A stretch of DNA of 64,000 nt from Trichostrongylus colubriformis (taxonomy: Eukaryota; Nematoda; Chromadorea; Rhabditida; Trichostrongylidae). Both the position numbers and the translations under genes were made by a program. The DNA is taken from positions 9,012,509-9,076,508 of the forward strand of contig OZ022257.1 in NCBI GenBank assembly GCA_963978905.1, read 5' to 3'. How positions within the stretch are numbered: position 1 is the stretch's first letter; each line of letters opens with the position of its first letter. The notes below the pieces were generated by a model that ran no database searches, had not been told where the DNA came from, and was given only the letters and a program-made list of their open reading frames with translations. Below, in pieces: positions 59,401 through 64,000 of this stretch.

Positions 59401-60398
59401 AAGTAAAGATCTCTTCAAAGATTACGGGGAGCACTCCCTTCCAGTTGTGTGGGGCCAAAGGACCAAATGAGTGGGTAAATACAACTGACACTGCAGAGTT
59501 GAGGGATCAGCTATTTCCCGTCAGAATTATAGAAGTATGTGGATCCGCTGCCATACAATTATTGCCTAGACCAGCTAAGGATCAAGTCAACATTTGTACT
59601 CTGCCAGTTGAGTACCACTCTCATGGTGTGGGGATCAGATCCCGCATAAACGCACGCGCAGGTCAACCAAACCACCCATCCTTTCGGTGTAGGTGGATTG
59701 AGACCAGACTCGTCTGAGAGGATAAAAACACTGACTAGCACATCGGCTGACCCCAAGTCATTGTATGGGCCAAATCGCATTGACCTACTACCACGATTCT
59801 AAATAGAACTGGAGTGCACGGCGCATCCCACGAAAGGGATCAATTGACGTCAAGAACCCCATCGTTCACCCTCTAGCATGCGTTCTTTCATACACAACGC
59901 CTTGAACTGTATTCTCTTTACCACACCTAGGAAAGCGTGAGGCAATCAAGCCATCCAAGAGTTTTTGGGAGCACAACATCACTCTACCAAGCCGTTCTAC
60001 GTCGCAATATGTTAACTTTTATTGTTGAAACTGCTGAATTCCGCCTAAGACTACGCTAGCTACGTAGGGAATAGTGCCATACCGTGCTCCACTTATTATT
60101 TTGCAAGTAAGCTCTAGAATCTGCTGTCAGATGGATATGATCAAGCTCTGGCTTTAAATGATAACGCACGAATCTCACCTCTGTACGTCTCTCCTGGTTC
60201 ATAGTATTCGATAGCGTTGCCGTCTCCGTCAGTTATAGAGAATTCGAAAGGTGGAACAGTCATATGAGGAGAGCCATGGAGGGAACGATCCAGCCGCATT
60301 GATTTCGCATTTTTACAGTGAAACCCGCTAGTTTCCAGTATGTCGCATTTGGCTGCATAGATCAGAAAGGTAACAAGGATCCACAGCCTCCGCGTCAT
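38621..60398 (-). CDS. Secreted Reeler-domain and EGF-repeat protein
   Basis: Sixteen exons on the minus strand: 60398-60179, 59148-59071, 59030-58965, 54774-54648, 54542-54406, 54327-54203, 51692-51657, 50508-50331, 46981-46874, 46776-46663, 44586-44476, 44046-43936, 40852-40735, 39164-39037, 38950-38832, 38743-38621. All phases agree, giving about 632 residues; an extra in-frame micro-exon at about 51535-51506 is possible. Residues 1-18 are a signal peptide (WILVTFLIYAAKC). A Reeler domain covers about 25-185 (VPPFEFSITD, YEPGETYRVRL, HFRGFMLQSR, DSVTHSDTRKKF, GAVQFLLTVAAE). An acidic linker follows. Four EGF domains, each with six cysteines and each on one phase 1-1 exon, cover 323-470; the fourth starts IDEC, like calcium-binding EGFs. 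The last 160 residues match nothing I know and lack a membrane segment; the end is basic. Function is unknown; an extracellular matrix or ligand role is inferred. The ATG follows a TTTAAG acceptor, so trans-splicing is possible. Confidence 0.75.
39451..39646. mobile_element. Family B MITE with internal filler
   Basis: GGCCGCGTTCACACTTTACG to CAAAGTATGAACATGGC. About 40 bp extra at 39575-39620 includes AATTAAGAACGCTGTACACG, also found at 38587 in the neighbouring 3' UTR. It lies in an intron of the Reeler/EGF gene. Confidence 0.65.
39667..40361 (+). mobile_element. Solo LTR of a retrotransposon
   Basis: A 695-bp block starts TGTCGCGG and ends CCGCAACA (TGT...ACA) and is flanked by GGCTA at 39662-39666 and 40362-40366, a perfect 5-bp target duplication. 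A GC-rich stretch precedes TATAAAAG at 39733-39740, with a CAGTCGGTGCTTAGAC initiator-like region about 25 bp later, as expected of an LTR promoter. No gag or pol lies nearby, so internal sequences were lost by LTR-LTR recombination. Superfamily (BEL/Pao or Gypsy) is not certain. Confidence 0.8.
39733..39740 (+). promoter_or_regulatory. TATA box of solo LTR
   Basis: TATAAAAG 66 bp inside the LTR, downstream of GGCCCCGCCCCC. It would drive transcription antisense to the host Reeler/EGF gene from within its intron. Confidence 0.6.
40895..41425. mobile_element. Foldback element with CRE-like arms
   Basis: The left arm near 40915-40970 (AAAAACTCACCGGCGCGCG, GCGGCGCGTGCTTGGTGACG) is mirrored at 41345-41400. 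Each arm contains TGACGTCAC, a CREB-type site. The 380-bp middle is unrelated. Located in an intron of the Reeler/EGF gene. Confidence 0.65.
41547..42059 (-). mobile_element. Internally deleted Tc1/mariner element
   Basis: Ends CACGGTGGCGGATAGATACG and (reversed) CAGGGTGGCTAATAAGTACG are inverted, flanked by TA at 41545-41546 and 42060-42061. Inside, on the minus strand, a 27-codon remnant reads IDSMKRRIKVCIEANGG, the usual C-terminus of a transposase in this superfamily. Tandem AAAGAGTGGGATGAA blocks fill the middle. No functional protein. Confidence 0.65.
42109..42331. mobile_element. Palindromic MITE, family B relative
   Basis: TCAGACCGCCTTCATACTTT is mirrored by ATATGAAGGCGGTCTGA. It contains an inner family-B-like end (CAAAGTATGAACGCGGCC), suggesting a composite or nested copy. 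The terminal pattern resembles that of 54929-55175. Confidence 0.6.
42862..43035. mobile_element. Family B MITE with TAA duplication
   Basis: A 174-bp element GGCGTCGTTCACACTCTGCG to GAGTATGAACGAGGGC, flanked on both sides by TAA (42859-42861, 43036-43038). This is the clearest evidence for the 3-bp TWA target choice of the family. Confidence 0.8.
44761..46106. mobile_element. 1.35-kb foldback with TA duplication
   Basis: The left arm ACAGGGAAGGTC and TCATGACGCGCTTTTTGAA is mirrored at 45990-46106. It is flanked by TA (44759-44760, 46107-46108), as in the Tc1/mariner superfamily. GGTTCGATCCCCGCC at about 44897 resembles a tRNA B box and is roughly mirrored near 45695. Open frame 45169-45444 has no known domain. 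Probably non-autonomous. Confidence 0.65.
46210..46384. mobile_element. Family B MITE nested in family A
   Basis: GGCCGCGGTCATACTTTGCG to CGCAAAGTATGACTGTGGCC, 175 bp, strongly palindromic. It interrupts the family A block that elsewhere reads GACTGTTTACGTAACTTTCTG, so the insertion point is exact. Confidence 0.8.
47285..47665. repeat. Long GTCT/CTGT microsatellite
   Basis: Tetranucleotide (CTGT)n with a pure core of about 21 units at 47383-47466, then degenerate TTTG/TCTG variants. All frames stay open because the repeat encodes SVCL-like or TDRQ-like strings; these are not genes. Intronic in the Reeler/EGF gene. Confidence 0.9.
48477..48823. mobile_element. Family D palindromic MITE, copy 3
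   Basis: GTGTACACTTATGTCGAGTT is mirrored by AACTCGACATAAGTGTACAC, with inner GCGGCGCCG / GGCGCCGCC. The middle is enlarged to about 250 bp relative to the other copies. Confidence 0.65.
49336..49765. mobile_element. Family A MITE
   Basis: Left AGAATCGTGCACGCAAAAAT after TTGAA; arms carry GTTGTATTTGCTTAATAAAG and TTTAGCAAATACAACATAAC; centre CGTCCGCTGCGGCTGG. The right end is eroded. Confidence 0.7.
50578..50745. mobile_element. Family B MITE
   Basis: GGCAGCGTTCATACTTGGCG to ATGTATGAATGCGGCC, preceded by TAA and followed by TCA. It lies within 70 bp of the acceptor of the 50331-50508 exon. Confidence 0.7.
51030..51490. mobile_element. Probable Tc1-like remnant
   Basis: TACAGTAGCGCTCAGCAGTG closely resembles the right end of the Tc1-like element at 58335-58363. 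The adjoining sequence has the same T-rich subterminal style. The long minus frame (51071-51460) shows no catalytic motif, so only a decayed end is claimed. Confidence 0.35.
51845..52205. mobile_element. Palindromic MITE, about 360 bp
   Basis: Mirrored blocks: GCGACGCCGGCACTCTGG with CCAGAGTGCCGCCGTG...GGCGTCGC; CGACCCAG with TTGGGTC; and GACTTCGAATTCGAATCTTG with CAAGATTTGAATTCAAAGTC around a 17-bp loop. No coding content. Confidence 0.6.
52583..52726. mobile_element. Family B MITE, shortened
   Basis: GCCGCATTCAATTGCGGTTA to AAAGTATGAACGCTGCC; internal GAGGCGTGGCTGCATATCTC and ACTCTGCCTCACTTCC match other copies. The middle is shortened. Confidence 0.6.
53588..53920. repeat. Family H repeat, copy 3
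   Basis: AGTCGAGGATTCCTCGACAA and AATTTTCAATAAACAGATGA parallel 19670-19912 in the same orientation; the right half carries a G-run and CTCGTCAAGTGGGAGAGCTC. Confidence 0.55.
54929..55175. mobile_element. Palindromic MITE hosting a nested palindrome
   Basis: GGCCGCCGTCAGACTTTGCG is mirrored by CGCAAAGTCTGAAGGCGG; inner arms GCGATTCTGCG / CGCAGAATCG. The right arm is interrupted by the 86-bp element 55067-55152 plus its TAA duplication. It lies 155 bp upstream of the 54774-54648 exon. Confidence 0.75.
55067..55152. mobile_element. Perfect 86-bp palindrome, young family B
   Basis: Two 42-bp arms (55067-55108, 55111-55152) are exact inverted repeats around CA, ending GGCCGCGGTCATACTTTGCG. TAA flanks both sides (55064-55066, 55153-55155). 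The ends are those of family B, but the interior has been reduced to almost pure arm. Confidence 0.9.
55333..56828 (+). mobile_element. Mariner-like element with long inverted ends
   Basis: CAGTCACCCATAAATTGTCC is mirrored by GGACAATTTATAGGTGGCTG, flanked by TA at 55331-55332 and 56829-56830, 1496 bp. Inverted homology continues inward (TTGCAGAGTGATTCA; AATTTTCTCTTCAT). The plus strand between about 55700 and 56560 has frame-broken stretches that vaguely follow a mariner transposase order, too decayed for certainty. Confidence 0.6.
57235..57850 (-). pseudogene. Tc1-type transposase pseudogene
   Basis: The minus frame contains ARRHLNWTSVDWGKVLFTA, KSKFNLLESDGIWYARRRFG and PTVKHGERS, then ISPKHTSTKV and a final IEHMCSELEKRF, which follow Tc1 transposases in order. 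Several catalytic positions are lost: the first Asp context (usually FSDESKF) is FTAKSKF and the second (QDNDPKHTS) is altered. Stops and frame changes occur, so the protein is dead. Confidence 0.7.
58676..58925. mobile_element. Foldback with Penelope/hammerhead-like motif
   Basis: The arm GGCCTAACGTTTCGACCAGA with CGTCTTC is mirrored by GAAGACGATCTGGTCGAAAC with GTTAGGCC; outer ATGCCAACGAGGTT / AACCTCGTTGGCAT also pair. GAAGA...GAC-loop-GTC-GAAAC resembles the degenerate hammerhead-derived motif known from Penelope-like retroelement ends. No reverse transcriptase was seen. Confidence 0.5.
59570..59855 (+). repeat. SINE-like dispersed repeat, copy 4
   Basis: GAGTACCACTCTCATGGTGT, GGGGATCAGATCCCGCA, GGATTGAGACCAGACTCG, AGTCATTGTATGGGCCAAAT and GGAGTGCACGGCGCATCCCA. 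Best-preserved body of the family, with decayed polymerase III boxes. Confidence 0.65.
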
Positions 60399-60582
60399 CT
60401 TAAATATGAAGTTCTCTTAATGAACTGGAATTCGGTGCTCAAATTATATTGAGTGATCGAAAAGGAAGCTAATGCGAATGAAAGAAGATTTGTTTGTAGC
60501 TTTACGAAAATGGCCTGAGAAGGTAAATAGAGAAGCAAGGTGTGTAGAGAAGTTTATAAAATTCCACAGTCTGCGATTTTTC

Positions 60583-61006
60583 AAGGAATCGTCCACGGAA
60601 AGATTAGTTTCTTTGTTACCCATATATTTCTGTTGTATTTGCCTACTAAGGGCCGCATGCAAAGTTTCACACGAGAAGGTGAGACACGGCTACGATACAG
60701 CTCCTCGAATTCTCGGCCGGGTGGGCGGGCCTCCGAGCAAAAGCCCTTCTCGTCGTCCGCCGCGCTTAGGAACGGAGAGTGAGACTGTTTATGCAACTTT
60801 GCGCTCCTACAATGCGTCTCCGACCACGGCGGACGATGAGGTGGGCACTTGCTCGGGGCCCCGCCCACTCGGCCGAGAATTTGTGGTGCTGTATCTGAGC
60901 CGAATTCACATTTTTTCGCGTAGAATTTTGCATGCGGCCCAGATTAGGCAAACACTACATAAATATGTTGGTGACAGAAAATCTCATTTTTCCGTGGACT
61001 ATCCCT
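60583..61006. mobile_element. Family A MITE near Reeler/EGF promoter
   Basis: AGGAATCGTCCACGGAAAGA to TTTTCCGTGGACTATCCCT, with arms and centre (CGTCCGCCGCG / CGGCGGACG) intact. It starts only 185 bp upstream of the start codon at 60398, so it may lie in or next to the promoter or outron. Confidence 0.8.
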
Positions 61007-61611
61007 GCAAGTACGCTAGGAATTAGAAGAAAAAAGTCCACCTCTTCTGCTCGAGGGGGAGTGGGGGGGGGGGTGGGGAAAGATGGGGAGGTGAAAAGAT
61101 TGAGACCTCCTCAGATAAAGTGAACCAAGAACAGGAACGTAGAGAATCAAAAAACAGCCAAGAAAACTGCTTTCGGTGATTAATATCTTACAGAGCTCCA
61201 TATAATTTAAAAGATGGCCTTAAGGAATCTGGTCACTGTTTTTCAGACAAACAGCGAATTTCGTTCCTTAAATGCCACCTGGAATGTCAATTTTCATTGG
61301 TATTGTTGCGAGTTCCTGGTTTTTCATACTGGAAACTGCAGCCCGAACAGCCGGCTCTACTTTGAGTAATGGCTGCTGCATAATTGTTATTATAGAGAAA
61401 TATATATATTTAAAATCCCGCGAGATTACTGAATCTTTAATGTAGTTCATGAGTAATTTTCCAACCTTTATTATAACAAATGAAAAAAAAAACACAATCG
61501 ACCGTGATTTCACCTTGATATGTACAACAGGTGTTTGAGGAAAAAAGTGAACCACTTCTAAGGAACCAGATGGAGCTCCGATGCAGGTCATTGCATTCTA
61601 TTCAGGGCAGC
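61007..61611. other. No gene recognised
   Basis: G-rich tract near 61055-61080, then AT-rich sequence. A minus frame at 61268-61591 lacks support. Confidence 0.4.
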
Positions 61612-61935
61612 CCCAGGTGTAGAGGAATGTGGCTGCTTCAGTACGACCCCCCCCCCTCATAGGGTACTCAAATACGACCTTCGCCCCTTTCGACACCTAC
61701 ATCACCTCTACAGTATCAGAGCTTATAGCTAGTCGGAATCATCAGGAATTTTGTCACTGATATTTTTGTGTTGGTCACTTAATTTCAATCATATTTTCTT
61801 ACATAACCGGGTGAACACGTTCCACTTATCGTCTGGTCAGGACCTTCTAACCTATGGAATTACGACCGCCCCCCTCCCCCCTCCTGCCCGTCTAATACGA
61901 CCCCTGTTGAGGTTTTTTCGACCACCGGTTTCCCT
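61612..61935. repeat. Family H repeat, copy 4
   Basis: GGCTGCTTCAGTACGACCCC and ACGACCCCTGTTGAGG with two C-rich runs; reverse orientation to 19670-19912 and same orientation as 27862-28535, giving the uninterrupted version of that copy. Confidence 0.55.
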
Positions 61936-62295
61936 GGTCCTATTGTGAAGGGAAAATGGTTCCTTCAATGAGCCCTCGCTGTCTCTTACTGGGTATCCTT
62001 TATCGGAAGAGGAGCATTTGAAAAAAACACTCTGGCTGGATTCCACGAGTGCTCGTTCAAGGCTTCAAAGTGGCTACAAAGTATGCTTCACCAGTTACAA
62101 TGCAGCTTCTTAACATGAAAGTCCCTCTCACAATTGTATCGAACATGATGCGAACGAAACGCGTTAGCCGAGCACTTATGCCGAAAAATGCAAGTGATTC
62201 TTTTTTGAGAAACCTTAGATCGACCTTCTCTGAGAATCCCTACGGCCTCTAAATAGTGCAGGCATTGGGGCTCAATAGAAGGGATAGTCAATAAC
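61936..62295. other. No gene recognised
   Basis: A plus frame at 62049-62252 has no supported function. Confidence 0.35.
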
Positions 62296-62535
62296 GGGTG
62301 TGTGCAGATATGACAGCGAATCGCTTCGCGGCATCTCACTCGCGGCGCCACCAGTAGGACTAGCCGTATCGACTGCCCTTGAAAGCCGGCCGAGCGTGAC
62401 TGCGTTACGTCTGCGCTTCCACTCATGCCACACTACCTCGCTTGAAGGCTGCCATGCCCTGCCACTGGCACTCGCACCTGCCGCGCCGCTCGCCGTGGGC
62501 GGCCATGCGATTCGCTTTCATATCTGCACACACCC
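62296..62535. mobile_element. Family D palindromic MITE, copy 4
   Basis: GGGTGTGTGCAGATATGACA is mirrored by TTTCATATCTGCACACACCC, 240 bp. The core CACTCGCGGCGCCACCAGTA is shared with 23696-23989. Confidence 0.75.
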
Positions 62536-62633
62536 GTAAATCCCCACTACATACGAAACGTTTGGTCTGTCTCTACGTCCGTCCGTCTGTCACGAAATTA
62601 GATATTATCCTACTATATATAACCGGCTAATTA

Positions 62634-63531
62634 TTAGGTTGATTCATAATAAATCGGACAAATGATAGTGATGATTTCTAGAGATCATAACTCAGTAACG
62701 AATTAACGAAAATGGACGCGCGAGGTACCGTTGGAATGAGTATGAAAAGCTCTTCAAAGTACCGCAAAATAATCACTCCAAAGTAAATTCATTCCGCCAA
62801 ATGCCGCACGATTTCAAGCGGTCCAGAGACCACATCCGCAACGTCATACTATTTATATCGCTATCTGGCCAGGAACCCGCGGATATCGGCAGACGTCTGA
62901 TAGAAGTTCACAAGGAGCATGCCCCCGGCAGAAGTACTCTGTTGTTGTAGCATTCGAAGTTTGCGTCAGGCGACTATTCCATCGAAGACGAAAACCGCGG
63001 TTGGTGGAGCGTACACGGCGTAGAGTACTGGGAGCTGCTCGATGAAGGTACCACAGTATCCGCCGACGTCTACTTTCGTCAATTACGAGAATTGAAGGCC
63101 AATGTCCAAAGTTCGCTACGGCGGCGGTCACATGTCTACTTCCAGCACGACAACGTGTCTACTTCCACAGACCGCACTTCGCAAGATCGACCAAGGCCGA
63201 GCTGCTGTCGTACAGTTGGACCGTACTTCTATACCCACCGTACTCCCCAGACCTGGCCCCTTCAGATTTCCACCTTTCCTCCCACAGCCAACGCCACCTG
63301 GACGGCCAAGACTTCAAAACTCGCGACGAGGTCAAGGCGGCACTCGGCAACTTCTTCGAGCTCCAGCTTCCGGCCTTCTGGAGCAAGGGCATCCATGATC
63401 TGCCTATACCGTGGCAGAAGGTCATCGATAAAGATGGAGTATATTTCAAGTGAATCCCTGTTGTCGTAAAAAAGTTGTACGACAATGATTAAAATTGGTC
63501 AATTTGTCCGATTTATTATGAATCAACCTAA
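62634..63531 (+). mobile_element. Mariner element, internally deleted
   Basis: Perfect 30-bp terminal inverted repeats (62634-62663, 63502-63531) start TTAGGTTGATTCATAATAAA. TA flanks lie at 62632-62633 and 63532-63533. At 898 bp it is shorter than the usual 1.3 kb. The plus strand keeps the N-terminal HTH part (DFKRSRDHIRNVILF, ASGDYSIEDE), then VSADVYFRQL, FQHDN, SPDLAPSD and a C-terminus WQKVIDKDGVYF in shifting frames. A deletion removed the region with the first catalytic Asp. Non-autonomous, but the ends look movable. Confidence 0.85.
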
Positions 63532-64000
63532 TATGTTTGTCTGTGTGTGCGTGTGTGTGTGTCCGTCCGTCTGTCACGAAATTAATATCTCGCGTAGCAG
63601 TAGAGCTGGGACCCTCCATTTTTAAAGTGGTATAGGAGGTAGTAAGGGGACATCAATGGTGAGGGAATGGAAGTGATAGCAACTGATAAGGGCTGATAAG
63701 GAGCTTTGAAAGATGAATGGCGGGATATTCATGTCTCGCGTCGCAACAAAGCTTGAACCCTGAATTTTTAAAGTGATATAGGGGGTAGTAAGGGGACATT
63801 AGTGGGAGGGAACGGAATTGGTAGCAACTGATAAGGGTTGATAAGGAGCCTTGGAAGGTGAATGGCGGGAAATTCATATCTCGCGTCGCAGCAAAGCTGG
63901 GTTAATGAATTTTTAAAGTGATATAAGGGATGGTAAGGGGATATCGAGGGTGAGAGACCTGAAATGATAGCAACTGATAAGGCTGATAAGGAGCCTTGGA
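63532..64000. repeat. 146-bp satellite, right array, inverted
   Basis: After a GT/GTCC microsatellite flank, units with CAACTGATAAGGGCTGATAA recur near 63680, 63826 and 63972 at about 146 bp. They are the reverse complement of the array at 1-545. The array continues past the window. Confidence 0.85.

Noticed and set aside
60472..61026. 184-codon open frame, the longest in the window
   Set aside because: It covers the family A copy at 60583-61006 and has no domain.
1..64000. CRISPR-like spaced repeats
   Set aside because: The tandem units at the edges are contiguous satellites in eukaryotic DNA, without spacers or cas genes.

Overview
The window is nuclear DNA of a multicellular animal, most likely a clade V (strongylid-like) nematode. 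Basis: two genes split into many short exons with TTTCAG-type acceptors, start codons lying directly behind AG acceptors (typical of spliced-leader trans-splicing), a Disabled (DAB-1) orthologue of nematode size, and dense Tc1/mariner and palindromic MITE families. The genus is inference. No bacterial operons, CRISPR arrays or rRNA genes were seen.

Layout. 1-660: a 146-bp tandem satellite and a flanking unit. 661-30 kb: gene-poor, repeat-rich DNA holding one convincing orphan exon (7932-8075), a few weak exon candidates, two tRNA-like relics, a SINE-like family, a pre-miRNA-like hairpin (15040-15131) and many foldback elements. 30376-36767 (+): an intact 12-exon dab-1 gene whose exon phases join without error into 489 codons. 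38621-60398 (-): a 16-exon gene spread over 22 kb, again phase-consistent, that would encode a secreted protein of about 632 residues: signal peptide, Reeler domain, acidic linker, four EGF domains and a new C-terminal region. The two genes converge tail to tail about 1.8 kb apart. 60.5-64 kb: more MITEs, an internally deleted mariner with perfect 30-bp ends, and the same 146-bp satellite as at base 1, in inverted orientation.

The introns of the Reeler/EGF gene trap transposons: a solo LTR with a perfect 5-bp target duplication, nested Tc1/mariner elements, a family A MITE split by a 1.35-kb foldback and by a smaller MITE, and a perfect 86-bp palindrome nested in another palindrome. Four dispersed families recur and are named here A (about 400-bp foldback), B (about 175 bp, TAA target duplications, PIF/Harbinger-like), C (about 400 bp) and D (about 240-350-bp palindromes whose arms agree within a copy but differ between copies); smaller families are F (TTGGTGC ends) and H (C/G-rich).

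How the genes fit together: DAB-1 is a cytoplasmic PTB adaptor for lipoprotein-receptor endocytosis, and in vertebrates its relative Dab1 acts downstream of Reelin, whose N-terminus is a Reeler domain. The neighbouring Reeler/EGF gene makes this pairing worth testing, although physical linkage alone does not show a pathway.
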